Shown here one piece after another: positions 1 to 11,169 of a stretch of 64,000 nucleotides of DNA. Each line of letters begins with the position of its first letter. Within the stretch, counting starts at the first letter, position 1. The notes under the pieces are model-generated. The model had not been told where the DNA came from and made no database searches. It saw only the letters and a program-made list of their open reading frames with translations. The position numbers and the translations under genes were made by a program. Source of the stretch: Achatina immaculata (Eukaryota; Mollusca; Gastropoda; Stylommatophora; Achatinidae); the NCBI GenBank assembly GCA_009760885.1, contig CM019715.1, forward strand, positions 25,841,472-25,905,471. Direction: 5' to 3'.

Positions 1-357
1 GACGTACATATTCCATGCCTCTTTTTCAGCCTGTCATGTGGAGGAGTTTCTCCTTACATTATTGGTAACTGATGTTACACAAGGATCTTTCCAGCAGCAA
101 TATCTTTTAGACAAGGGAATCTCCTCAGAGTTGGGATGCTTGTTCAAATCTTTATGCTTATACGCCACAAACCTCAGAGTTGGCATTACTTCCAATCGGC
201 CATTCCCTGCTACCTCGTCCATGCAGACAGTTTTCATAGATGCCTCCATCGTATTTTTGATGGGCGATAGTTCAGGCTTTATATCTTTTAAACGGGGTTA
301 GCACGTGTTAAAGGTTTCACAAACGCGTGATATGCCCTGGGCTTCCTGCTTAAAAAT
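1..357. other. unassigned sequence
   Basis: There are short open frames on both strands but no recognisable domain or splice structure. It lies directly upstream of a LINE-A end and may be an older retroposon, but I cannot show that. Confidence 0.3.
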
Positions 358-430
358 CGAGGGGCCTACAGGAGAACTGTTAGGGAGGCAAGGTTCCGTA
401 AGGGACATGCAAATGACTGACTGACTGATA
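358..430 (+). mobile_element. LINE-A 3' end (severely 5'-truncated)
   Basis: The sequence reads as the C-terminus of a non-LTR retrotransposon ORF2 (AVREARFRKGHAND-like) and runs straight into a (TGAC)n tail. The same ~70-bp end recurs on both strands at 10.9, 22.8-23.4, 26.1, 29.3, 30.8, 36.4, 37.1 and 63.0-63.7 kb, which marks it as a dispersed retroposon end. No clear TSD is seen here. Confidence 0.75.
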
Positions 431-651
431 TTCCCTGTAATAATAATAATAATAATTTTCTGACGTACTAAGACACCTACATTCTATGTCCAAAAATTCT
501 AAATGTGGGACCTAACAGAATGTTGGTCCCTGTCATTTTCTGTCCCGTTTACGTTCATTTTTCTAATGTAATTGTTACCCAGGAGTTTATTATTTACTGA
601 ACATTTTGGTGTAATCCATATATATATATATTAGTAAAAAAGACAACAGTA

Positions 652-676
652 CTGTTACTACTATTACTGCTTCCAT

Positions 677-714
<38 letters not shown>

Positions 715-759
715 GTACTAGTACTACTACTACTGCTACAACTACCACTACTACTACAA

Positions 760-812
<53 letters not shown>

Positions 813-872
813 GTTGCTGCTGCTGCTAATTACTATCACTACTACTACTACTACTAATAATAATAATAATAA
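652..872. repeat. (ACT)n trinucleotide microsatellite
   Basis: About 220 bp of imperfect ACT repeats, with ACC/TGC variants, grade into (TAA)n. The serine-rich minus-strand frame over it is an artefact of the repeat. Confidence 0.9.
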
Positions 873-879
873 GCCATCT

Positions 880-2250
880 TGGAAGTTAAAAATGTAGTTG
901 CCTTTTTAAAAAAAATTCCTTGTTCATGGGCTCACCCCTGGAATAAAATCCCATTGTCCTAGAACTATGTAGCACATACAATCCCATCTTTTCTTCCTCC
1001 ACTGACAGTCATATATATCCAGCATAATCCAGTACGTCTCACTGTGCAGAAAGATACTGTCTGTTTTCCAGAGGCGTTTTTTTTCCCTCAACATCGTGTA
1101 GGGTGAGGGGGGGGGGGTGTGTCGCGTATCTACGGCTGAGTCCACTGAGGGATTAGGGCATCTTCTGTCTGAGAAATAGCATTCACGTCGAATCAGATCT
1201 TATCTATCCTCAGCAAACTCCACGTCAGTCTTTTTTTTTTATTTTTGTTGTTGCCTTGGTCCACCCAGGTGGATCATCGTCCTCCGGCCATCTTGTCCTA
1301 CTTTTTTTCGTCTTCTCGTTCTTCGACATTTCCCTCTAGAAAATCATCTGTTTCCGAGAGCATGTTTATGCCTCTTAACATGTCAGAAGCGTTTAACCCT
1401 AGAACTTAATTCTCCAAATGATAAGGATTTCACAAGCTACAGATGTAGAGCATGGCAGGTTGACACTGCGGATGATACAGGAAAGGGGAGAAGAAATAAA
1501 AAAAAATGCAGGTGATCGAAACAACGTGAGCAGAATTGCCTTCTAACAGGTGTCATAGACATTTTCTAGTAGTAATCATGGCTTCTAGAAAATATACAGC
1601 CACGTTTTATGTTTGGCATATGCATGGAGGCTTTTTTTTTCCTATAGTGAAGGCTACGTGTAAATGCTTTACTATTTACCAGCAGGGGTTTTCAAACTGT
1701 GCCACCTCCCCCCTCACCCCCCTACTCCACCCCTGTGAGCCAAATCTAACCATATGAGTGCTTTTTTATAATCTCATAGAACATTCCATATTTAAATATA
1801 CAGGTATACGTATAGAAAATATATCACTAGTACTGGTATCCTTTTTCTTCTTTAGTCTTCTTTTGTCACATTTTTTTTTAAAGTTCAGTCTGTCTGAACT
1901 ATTCATTGCAGGCAAAATTATTTTCATGAAACAGACACTTAACTCTTAAACTTAAAACAGTAGCATGCATAACACACGTATCTTTCTGTGCAGCCACTGG
2001 AGTAAGACATTGCCTTGTGGAGGTTTTATTGCGAAATGACGCGATGTCTAATTGTTAACGTCTGTGGCAACTTAAAATTATGACATCGCTACAAGGTAAC
2101 AATGAAACTATGTACTGTTTTTTTAAAAATATATTAAGATTTACTGTCTTACCTTTTTTAAAAGTCATTTAACTATAAGGGATCAGCGTTAATTAAAATG
2201 TCCAACTTAAGTTAACATTTCATTTGTTATGGAGACTACCAGGTGCATTT
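880..2250. other. unassigned unique-looking sequence
   Basis: AT-rich sequence with a short G-run near 1104 and several T-runs. I see no supported gene, RNA gene or repeat family. The small open frames have no family signature. Confidence 0.35.
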
Positions 2251-2252
<2 letters not shown>

Positions 2253-2295
<43 letters not shown>

Positions 2296-2305
2296 TATAT
2301 ATATA
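2253..2305. repeat. (TA)n microsatellite
   Basis: A 53-bp TA array directly abuts the left edge of the 1,154-bp tandem duplication. Confidence 0.9.
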
Positions 2306-3459
2306 CCACAGAGAGTATAACATATTACTGATCGAGGAGATCTCAATCGACGTCTACGCGACTTCTCGGACTGAAGACATCCTAATCCCTCAGTCGACTT
2401 GGCTGTAAATTTTCTACTATCCACGTATTTATGACGGAAATAAATTTTAAAGAAAAAGACAAGAGAAGAAATGAAACCATAACTCTCGCTGAAAGGAAGT
2501 TTATTCGAACTACAACACTTCTTTTCAAGCTACAGTTGTCCTAATACCCTTTTACTAATACTTTCTTCCTGTATCTGAGTTACAAAAATGGCACTGGGCA
2601 TATCAAACGCTTTGCAAAAATCGCGCACCTACACATATTAACGCATAACACGCGACAAACACACACACACACTCACATAAGTCCTTGTCTGAAGAAGTGC
2701 AAAATAATTAATACGTGATGTTATGCTAAAAAAATGCAAAATCCACAGTCAGATACGTACGTACCTATTGCAGATCAAATTATGCAAGTACAGTCATGCT
2801 ACGGTTATTTCTACTGTTTGCAGGCAGTCTTTTCATAAATAATGGAGAAAGACATAAATAATGGATTTACACAGAAGAGCTTTTAACACTTAATTTATTG
2901 TCATGTAGTCAAACTATTCACATTTTTGTGTTATGTAGCCGGCGTAAAAAGAAACTATCGTATTTCCTTGATTAAATGCGGGGTCTGAAATAGTCGCATG
3001 CCTCTATTAAACGCCTTAGAGGTACGGAGTCTCGTTTCGAATACACTCATGCCTCAGATAAACGCCGGGTTTCAAGTAAACGCCAAAGCAGTACATCATC
3101 TCTGTCGGATGCTACAGAGTCATAACTGGGCAATTTGCGAATAAACGCCTGTCTTGAATAGACGCCAGCCTTTAATAAACGCCCAACCACGACGACAGTT
3201 TTGTGCACAAACCCCAGTGGAAAATACGGGATTTTACTTCTCAGTTAAAAACTTCATAAAGGTTTGAAAACCCTTGGTACACAGTGACCTTCTAGTTGTA
3301 ACTTCCAGAGAATTAGAAATTGATTTCTGCTGTACTCAGAGCAGCTCTGGCCTTCAAGGCATAATAGAAAAAAAAACATATCGATAAGGAACATTACTAT
3401 TATTATTGTTATTGTTATTATTATTGCTATTATTATTATTACTATTATTATTGTGTGTG
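2306..3459. repeat. 1,154-bp tandem duplication, copy 1
   Basis: The block is repeated head-to-tail at 3460-4613. I found only three substitutions between the copies (near 2819, 2862 and 3069). Each copy ends in an ATT/TTG trinucleotide tract followed by GTGTGTGCC, and the first bases of a third copy (CCACA) follow at 4614. Each also contains a small inverted-repeat element. No gene is recognisable. Confidence 0.93.
2957..3232. mobile_element. candidate MITE with short inverted ends and AAACGCC motifs
   Basis: The left end reads ATCGTATTTCC. The right end, reverse-complemented, reads ATCCCGTATTTTCC, so there is an imperfect inverted repeat of about 11-14 bp. Between them a TAAACGCC/TAGACGCC motif occurs about six times in the same orientation, resembling subterminal repeats of non-autonomous DNA transposons. 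The superfamily is not assignable. Confidence 0.4.
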
Positions 3460-4613
3460 CCACAGAGAGTATAACATATTACTGATCGAGGAGATCTCAA
3501 TCGACGTCTACGCGACTTCTCGGACTGAAGACATCCTAATCCCTCAGTCGACTTGGCTGTAAATTTTCTACTATCCACGTATTTATGACGGAAATAAATT
3601 TTAAAGAAAAAGACAAGAGAAGAAATGAAACCATAACTCTCGCTGAAAGGAAGTTTATTCGAACTACAACACTTCTTTTCAAGCTACAGTTGTCCTAATA
3701 CCCTTTTACTAATACTTTCTTCCTGTATCTGAGTTACAAAAATGGCACTGGGCATATCAAACGCTTTGCAAAAATCGCGCACCTACACATATTAACGCAT
3801 AACACGCGACAAACACACACACACACTCACATAAGTCCTTGTCTGAAGAAGTGCAAAATAATTAATACGTGATGTTATGCTAAAAAAATGCAAAATCCAC
3901 AGTCAGATACGTACGTACCTATTGCAGATCAAATTATGCAAGTACAGTCATGCTACGGTTATTTCTACTGTTTACAGGCAGTCTTTTCATAAATAATGGA
4001 GAAAGACATAAATAGTGGATTTACACAGAAGAGCTTTTAACACTTAATTTATTGTCATGTAGTCAAACTATTCACATTTTTGTGTTATGTAGCCGGCGTA
4101 AAAAGAAACTATCGTATTTCCTTGATTAAATGCGGGGTCTGAAATAGTCGCATGCCTCTATTAAACGCCTTAGAGGTACGGAGTCTCGTTTCGAATACAC
4201 TCATGCCTCAGATAAACGCCGGGTCTCAAGTAAACGCCAAAGCAGTACATCATCTCTGTCGGATGCTACAGAGTCATAACTGGGCAATTTGCGAATAAAC
4301 GCCTGTCTTGAATAGACGCCAGCCTTTAATAAACGCCCAACCACGACGACAGTTTTGTGCACAAACCCCAGTGGAAAATACGGGATTTTACTTCTCAGTT
4401 AAAAACTTCATAAAGGTTTGAAAACCCTTGGTACACAGTGACCTTCTAGTTGTAACTTCCAGAGAATTAGAAATTGATTTCTGCTGTACTCAGAGCAGCT
4501 CTGGCCTTCAAGGCATAATAGAAAAAAAAACATATCGATAAGGAACATTACTATTATTATTGTTATTGTTATTATTATTGCTATTATTATTATTACTATT
4601 ATTATTGTGTGTG
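3460..4613. repeat. 1,154-bp tandem duplication, copy 2
   Basis: This is the second head-to-tail copy of 2306-3459, offset by exactly 1,154 bp. The near-identity implies a recent duplication. Confidence 0.93.
4111..4386. mobile_element. candidate MITE, duplicated copy
   Basis: The same inverted-repeat element as at 2957-3232, carried along by the tandem duplication. It is not an independent insertion. Confidence 0.4.
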
Positions 4614-4990
4614 CCACAAGACAGTGTTTTTAACGGTTCCTAGAAAATCTTGAAGAGATGATGAGGGTGAGTACAACGGCAAGGGCGAAAGCAGCAGAAG
4701 AATCGCTCATGACTTCGCATCGAGTGGCCCAGTCAGATGAGTGGCAGCTCAGCCAAAACAACCGCAGGAACATTTTGCTTTGTTGAACTACAGCTTTGTA
4801 GCAGAGCTTTGTCTCCTGTTGGTCAAGCTTGTGTAACCGGAGTTGGGAACTCTGCCCCCCCCCCCAAGTCATTCTTTTACTAGTTTGTCTTTCTTCAGTT
4901 TCTAAAGCCCTTGGCCATTCTTCTCATTTTTTGTTTCCCATATTTTTGAGTACTCCATCACTGTATGCACAAGGAAAAGATTCATGGTAG
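4614..4990. other. unassigned sequence
   Basis: It contains a C-homopolymer near 4857-4866 and an open minus-strand frame of 80 codons with no recognisable domain. Confidence 0.3.
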
Positions 4991-4994
4991 TCTG

Positions 4995-6690
4995 TGCAAG
5001 CACAAGCTAGGAAGACAGAAGCTGTAGAGACACAATGTGTAGAGACACAAGCTGAAGTGACATAAACTGTAGAGACACAAGCTGTAGAGACACAAGCTGT
5101 AGAGACACAAGCTGTAGAGACACAAGCTGTAGAGACACAAGCAATAGAGACAAAAGCTGTAGTGGTATACGCTGCAGAGACAAAAGCTGTAGAGATACAA
5201 ACTGTAGAGACACAAGCTGTAGAGACACAAGCAGCAGAGACACTAGCAACAGAGACACAAGCTGTAGAGACACAAACTGTATAGGCACAAGCAGCAGAGA
5301 CACAAGGTATAGAGACACAAGCTGTAGAGACAAATACAGTAGAGACAGAATCTGTAGAGACACGAGCTATACAGGCACAAGCTGTAGAGATACAGGCAGT
5401 AGAGACACAAGCTGTAGATACAGAAGCTGCATAGACAGAAGCTGTAGAGATACAGACAGTAGAGACACAGACAGAAGAGACACAGACAGTAGAGACACAG
5501 GTAGTAGAGACAAAGGCAGCAGAGACACAAGCTTTAGAGATACAAGCACTATAGACAAGCAGTAGAGGCAAAAGCTGTAGAGACAAAGACAGTAGAGACA
5601 CAAGCTGTAGAGACACAGATAACAGAGACGGAAGTTGTAGAGACACGAACTGTGCAGGCACAAGCTGTAGAGACACAGACAGTAGAGACACAAGCCGTAG
5701 AGACACAGATAGCAGAGACGGAAGTTGTAGAGACACGAACTGTGCAGGCACAAGTTGTAGAGATACAGGCAGTAGAGACACAAGCTGGTAGTACAGACAC
5801 AAGCTGTAGAGAAAGAAGCTGTAGAGACACAGACAGTAGAGAAACAGGTAATAGAGACACAAGCAGCAGAAACACAAGCTGAAGAGACACAAGCAAAAAA
5901 GACACAGACAGTAGAGACAAAAGCTGTAGAGACACAAGCAATAGAGACGCAAGCTATAGAGACACAGGCAGTAGAGACACAGGCAGTAGAGACACAAGCT
6001 GTAGAGACAGAAGCTGTATTGACACAAGCTGTAGAGACACAGGCAGTAGAGACACAAGCTGTAGAGACAGAAGCTGTAGTGACACAAGCTGTAGAGACAC
6101 AGGCAGTAGAGACACAAGCTGTAGAGACAGAAGCTGTAGTGACACAAGCTGTAGAGACACAGGCAGTAGAGACACAAGCTGTAGTGACACAAGCTGTAGA
6201 GACACAAGCTGTACAGGCACAGACTGCAGAGACACAGGTAGTAGAAACACAAACTTTTAAGACATACAGACTGTAGAGACACAAACTTTTAAGATATGCA
6301 GAGAGACACAAACATTTAAGACATACAGACTGTAGAGACACAAACTTTTAAGATATGCAGAGAGACACAAACATTTAAGACATACAGACTGTAGAGACAC
6401 AAGCTGTAGAGACACAGGCTGTAGAGACACAGGCAGTAGGGACACAAGCTGTAGAGACAGAAGCTGTAGTGACACAAGCTGTAGAGACACAGGTAGTAGA
6501 AACACAAACTTTTAAGACATACAGACTGTAGAGACACAAACTTTTAAGATATGCAGACTGTAGAGACACAAACTTTTAAGACATACAGACTGTAGAGACA
6601 CAAACTTTTAAGATATGCAGAGAGACACAAACATTTAAGACATACAGACTGTAGAGACACACACTTTTAAGACATACAGGCCGTAGAAAT
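4995..6690. repeat. 15-bp minisatellite, ~1.7 kb
   Basis: The unit is GTAGAGACACAAGCT with many point variants. From about 6240 it becomes a longer compound unit containing AAACTTTTAAGACATACAG. The period is divisible by 3, so frames of up to 452 codons stay open on both strands (VETQA on plus, cysteine/leucine/tyrosine-rich on minus). I do not regard these as genes. Confidence 0.95.
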
Positions 6691-6694
6691 CACG

Positions 6695-7116
6695 AGAAAT
6701 GAAGAGTCTCGACAAGCTTCCCCTTGGATTGTCCGTCTCTGCCTTGTCAGTCATCATAGGGCAGGATTTACGAAATCTCTTTGGAAAGCTTACGCCTTAA
6801 GCCAATAGTTTAAAAGCAATCATTTTTCCACTCATAAATTTGTGACGCATACGAAGAAAAAAAATTACAGAACTTGGCTACAATTCGAAAATTCAAGGAA
6901 CAGAAAAAGGGGAGGGAAGCCAAAAGCCCAATATCTCAAAGAACGTCAAACAAACCGATCACGTGACACCTGCGGCACAATTTCATTGGCCACTTGGTTA
7001 AGACTGCAAGCATTAACTGTACAATTTTCTCACAGTTCGGCTTCAAATACTTACAGTACTCATATGATGCGTGTTCTGGTTTAATATTTTGTTTTCTTTC
7101 TGAAACTTTGGTTGCA
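6695..7116. other. unassigned sequence between minisatellite and LINE-C
   Basis: No recognisable feature. An 80-codon plus frame and a 63-codon minus frame have no family hallmarks. Confidence 0.3.
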
Positions 7117-7725
7117 CCAAGGCACACGGGGCTTCCGCATGGGTTTTCTCACAAACGATTGTCCTTTGACATTTTTTTCCCGCTCTTGTCCAGGTGCGCC
7201 CCCTATTGCCCCAACATCCTCACAGTTGTTCTTCTCCTTGTCTTCTTGTCTCCATGTCTGGGTGTCTCCTTGCCTCCATGTCTCCATGTCTCCTTGTCTC
7301 CTTGTCTCCATGTCTGGGTGTCTCCTTGCCTCCATGTCTCCATGTCTCCTTGTCTCCATGTCTCCTTGCCTTCATGTCTGGTTGTCTCCTTTCCTCCATA
7401 TCTCCATGTCTCCTTGTCTCCATGTCTCTCCTTGCCTTCATGTCTGGATGTCCCCTTTCCTCCATATCTCCATGTCTCCTTGTCTCCATGTCTCTCCTTG
7501 CCTTCATGTCTGGATGTCTCCTTTCCTCCATATCTCCATGTCTCCTTGCCTCCATGTCTGCATGTTTCCATGTCTCCTTATCCTCTTCTGTGAGATGTCT
7601 AGAAATGAGACTCCAGTTATCCGGTGCAAACGTCCCATTAGTCACCAACGTCCGTTCTCAATAATCGAAGCCAATGGCCTCATCGGCATTTCTGACAGCA
7701 ATATTTTGTTCATTATTGTGTAGTT
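7117..7725 (-). mobile_element. LINE-C 3' end interrupted by an internal minisatellite
   Basis: Both flanks of the array align with the intact LINE-C copy on the minus strand at 42.77-43.07 kb. The right flank, with CAATAATCGAAG and CATTTCTGACAG, matches its RT-downstream region. The left flank, with GGGCTTCCGCATGGG, matches its C-terminal end. The piece between, which in LINE-C encodes the GRPKETW segment, is replaced by tandem repeats. The copy is a pseudogene and lacks the RT core. Confidence 0.75.
7228..7590. repeat. minisatellite inside LINE-C
   Basis: The array is built of 8-9-bp pieces (TGTCTCCA, TGTCTCCT, TGCCTCCA) in longer compound units. On the minus strand it translates as METWRQGD/ETWRHGGKE repeats, which echo the KETWRR peptide of LINE-C at that position. 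Confidence 0.85.
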
Positions 7726-7827
7726 TCTACAATTAAAATATATCGCAATATAAAAAAGATCTATTTTCATTTTTCTTTTTTTTCTCCGAATCTACGGTAC
7801 GCGATATTTACTCTTTTGACCCAAGAT

Positions 7828-7875
7828 AACGATGATGATGATTATGATGATGATGACGATGACGATGATGATGCT
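7828..7875. repeat. (GAT)n microsatellite
   Basis: Imperfect GATGATGAC repeats. It could be the tail of a decayed LINE, but no coding end is recognisable beside it. Confidence 0.8.
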
Positions 7876-8013
7876 GGAGTTGTTGACAAAGATTTAAAAC
7901 AGCATCGATGGAACTATCATTAAGGTAATCTGAAAATATTCTACTTAAAAAAGAAATGAAGCAGCACCTGGCACCCGCACATGTATATGTTAGGTAAACC
8001 AAAGCAGCATGGG

Positions 8014-8240
8014 AGATTGATTGAATGATTGATTTTTATTTCAGAAGGGTTAAGAATTGGGCACGCAGGCCCGTCTGACATTCTGCCCTTTATCATACAT
8101 CTTTCACTCTATTTCAGACATTCTATAAATATGGTGTTCATGTAACAAACATAATTAACATAGAAGCTGAGAGACATAAAATAAAATATAACATTTACGT
8201 TTCGCTCTTATCCATTCACTACATACATATACAAATGACT
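8014..8240 (-). mobile_element. repeat H (retroposon 3' end)
   Basis: Shares AAGGGTTAAGAATTGGGCAC and the following ~60 bp with 35054-35168 and 50236-50450. All three lie on the minus strand with an AATAAA-like signal next to a GAAT- or AATC-type short tandem tail. This fits the 3' end of a dispersed retroposon whose body is not in the window. Confidence 0.65.
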
Positions 8241-8479
8241 ATCTGCCAAACAAAAATTTCGGGACTATTCAGAATAAACAGTTAACTGTATTCGGTGTCT
8301 GTAAGAGCAGTCTAAGATAACTTTTAAAGTTTTATGATTCACGGAGGCATGTAGTCGACATCAAATAGATATTAGGAATGTTTGTAGTTGTAGAAAGGAG
8401 TATAAGTTATATTTTATATACAGGATGGGAAGGTATTCCAAAGATGAGCAGCAGAATAACTAAAGCTGTTCTTGTAATG

Positions 8480-9400
8480 AAGAGAATCCATGATACTTAT
8501 CTAAGTCAAACTGAAGTAGAGAATAAAATATGTCTATTTAAGTTAAACTGAAGTAGAGAGTCCAATATACCTATCTAAGTTAAACTGAAGTAGAGAATCG
8601 AATATATCTATCTAAGTTAAACTGAGATAGAGAATCCGATATACCTAAGTTAAACTGATGTAGAGAAATCAATATACCTATCCAAGTCAAACTGAAGTAG
8701 AGAATCCAATATACCTATCAAAGTTAAACTGAAGTAGAGAATACAGTATACCTATCTAAGTTAAACTGAAGTAGAGAATCCAGTATAGCTAAGTTTTAAA
8801 CTGAAGTAGAGAACCCATTATGCCTATCTAAGTTAAACCAAAGAAGAATAGGACAATCCAATATACCTATGTAAGTTCAACTGAAATAACATAGGAGAAT
8901 TCAATATATCTCACTAACCTAAACTGAAATAAAGTATAGAATCCAGTAGAACTACGTAAGCTACACTGAAGTAACATACAGGGAGTTCAATATGCCTGCG
9001 TAAGTTAAATGATGTAGCACATAGACCTACGCAATCTACACTGAAATAGCATATAGGGAGCTCACTATACCTATTTATGCTAAATCGAAGAAGAATATAG
9101 GGAGTTTAATATGTTTAAGTAAGCTAATCAAAGAAAACATTAAGCTAACTAGAAGAGGAATATAGGGAGTCTAATATGTTTAAGTAAGCTAATCAAAGAA
9201 AACATTAAGCTAAATAGAAGAGGAATATAAGAAGTCTAATATGTTTAAGTAAGCTAATCAAAGAAAACATTAAGCTAAACTGAAGTAGAACATAGAGAAT
9301 CCAATATGCTTAAGTAAGCTAAACAAAGAAAACATTAAGCTAAACAGAACTAGAACATAGAGAATCCAATATGCCTAAGTAAGCTAAACAAAGAAGACAA
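8480..9400. repeat. 37-bp minisatellite grading into a ~65-bp unit
   Basis: The core TTAAACTGAAGTAGAGAAT recurs about every 37 bp from 8488. From about 9070 the array becomes a ~65-bp compound unit containing GTAAGCTAATCAAAGAAAAC. No coding potential is seen. Confidence 0.9.
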
Positions 9401-10035
9401 TTTGGAAACTCTTCGACTCTACTCCAGTGACGTGACTCTGTGAAGACACATGAATAATTGACTACTAATTATAACGTAAGACTCAATACCCCCCCAAAAC
9501 AACTCACAAATGTAACCCCTGTTTGTTCAGCAAAACAATACGAAGAAAAAAAAAGACAACACAAAAAACCTACGGCCAAGAGCAGCTTTTAAAGTTTAAC
9601 GAAATAATTAAACACTGTTCACTCAAGCTAATAGCGCGGTGCTTATGCGAGAAATGGCGTCCTAATGAAGATCGATACTTGCGTGTGAAGGGTCGATCCT
9701 GCTTCTAACACGAGCGGAATTACATTTCGAAAAACCCGGATGAAGTAGTTAGATTAAAAATGAAACACGCAAAAGTATCGATAAAGGAAAAGTTGAAACA
9801 AGTATATGAGTTTTTTTTAAAGACATACTTACCTCGCAAATAGGAAAGACAGAAAGGCCGTTAAAGGTTACAGGCCCAATCCACTGCATTGATAAGGGGC
9901 CTCAAAAGGGGTCCTCCACTTTTGTTGAAGGAGTCGAGAGTGAGAGAGGGTAGGAAGAGGGAGGGGGGAGGTAGTACATGAAAATAAAATGGTTAACCAG
10001 TCGGGGAGGGGGGATAGTTTTATATCATCTTACAG
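9400..10035. other. unassigned AT-rich sequence
   Basis: No recognisable gene or repeat family. A 61-codon plus frame at 9523 has no family signature. Confidence 0.3.
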
Positions 10036-10038
10036 AAC

Positions 10039-10086
10039 TCCCCCCCCCCCCACATCTTACAGAACTTTCCCCCCCCCCCCCCCCCC
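10039..10086. repeat. poly-C runs
   Basis: Two C-homopolymer runs (about 13 and 16 bases) separated by ACATCTTACAGAACTTT. They are two units of a short tandem repeat with expanded C-runs. Confidence 0.85.
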
Positions 10087-10552
10087 ATCGTCTGTCTGCT
10101 TCTTGCCCTTACGAAGTTACCATCTATCTGCTTCTTGCCCTTACGAAGTTACCATCTGTCTGATTCTTGCCCTTACGAAGTTACCGTCTGTCTGATTCTT
10201 GCATTAACGAGGTCCCCGTCTGTCTCCTTGCCCTAACGAGGTCCCCGTCTGTCTGCTTCTTGCCCTAACGAGGTCCCCGTCTGTCTCCTTCTTGCTCTAA
10301 CGAGGTCCCCGTCTGTCTTCTTCTTGCCCTAACGAGGTCCCCGTCTGTCTGCTTCTAGCCCTAACGAGGTCACTATCTGTCTGCTTCTTGCCCTAACGAG
10401 GTCCCCGTCTGTCTGCTTCTTGCCCTAACGAGGTCCCCGTCTGTCTCCTTCTTACCCTAACGAGGTCCCCGTCTGTCTGCTTCTAGCCCTAACGAGGTCC
10501 CTATCTGTCTGCTTCTTGCCCTAACGAGGTCCCCGTCTGTCTGCTTCTTACC
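10087..10552. repeat. 32-bp minisatellite
   Basis: About 15 units containing CTTGCCCTAACGAGGTCCCC and GTCTGTCTGCTT. The early units carry the CTTACGAAGTTACC variant. Confidence 0.92.
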
Positions 10553-10609
10553 CTACATTATTTCTTTAAAGTATTCGCCATGATGACCTGCTGAATTATT
10601 TGTTTAAGC

Positions 10610-10890
10610 GTAGGGCGAGTTTTTCGATAGCACTCTCCTAAAACGCGATCTCCTGAACATAGAGCCACCGTGTCCCCGCTGTTTCTACATCATCGTCACT
10701 CTGAAACATGTGGCCACCAAGATGTTTCCTGAGATGTTGGAAGAAGCGAAAATCACTTGGTTGGGGGGGGGGGGGGGGCAGATCGGGACTGTTTTGTGGG
10801 TAATCCAGATTATCCCAAAGAAAATATTGCAAGAGTGTCTGAAATGAAGCTGTCGTGTGTGGAGGAGCAATATACATTCCTGCCAACAGC
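10610..10890 (-). pseudogene. mariner-like transposase fragment
   Basis: The minus strand reads NSPDL, then a proline run, then PSDFRFFQHLRKHLGG and FQSDDDV. This matches the C-terminal part of mariner-family transposases around the third catalytic aspartate (SPDLAPSDF then KKHLGG). The family normally has about 340 residues; fewer than 90 remain. A G-run at about 10764-10780 (poly-P in this frame) splits SPDL from PSDF. The region upstream of the motif is shifted between frames. A LINE-A end begins within ~25 bp on the same strand. Confidence 0.75.
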
Positions 10891-10914
10891 CCAGGACGAC
10901 TTGAATAACAAGGA

Positions 10915-11065
10915 TATGTCGGTCAGTCGTTTGCATGTCCATTGCGAAAATTTGTCTTCCTAACAGCTCTCATGTAGGCCTCTCGGTTGTAAGCAAGATG
11001 CCCTGCTGCTGATGCATCCATTTGCAGGTTATCAACGATATCTTGCAGCCTTGGTCTTGAAGATG
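10915..11065 (-). mobile_element. LINE-A 3' end
   Basis: The minus strand encodes LQDIVDNLQMDASAAGHLAY and ends GHAND-stop with a (TGAC)n tail. It is 5'-truncated just past the RPR motif. LINE-A is a non-LTR retrotransposon end whose stop lies in its tail. Confidence 0.8.
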
Positions 11066-11169
11066 TATGGGGACTTCTTATCTCTCTCTTGTGTGTTCTG
11101 TGGTGGGACGGGCACTCTTTACTAGGGCCGTGTCGTGTGGCTGTGCTGCCTTGTGCGCACGTGGATACC

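Noticed and set aside
2306..4613. Long terminal repeats of an LTR retrotransposon
   Set aside because: The two 1,154-bp copies are directly adjacent with no internal region, primer-binding site or gag/pol, so a simple tandem duplication fits better.
4924..6282. 452-codon minus-strand frame rich in Cys/Leu/Tyr
   Set aside because: It is the complement of a 15-bp minisatellite. Frames on both strands are open only because the period is a multiple of 3; there are no splice sites, signal peptide or non-repeat flanks.
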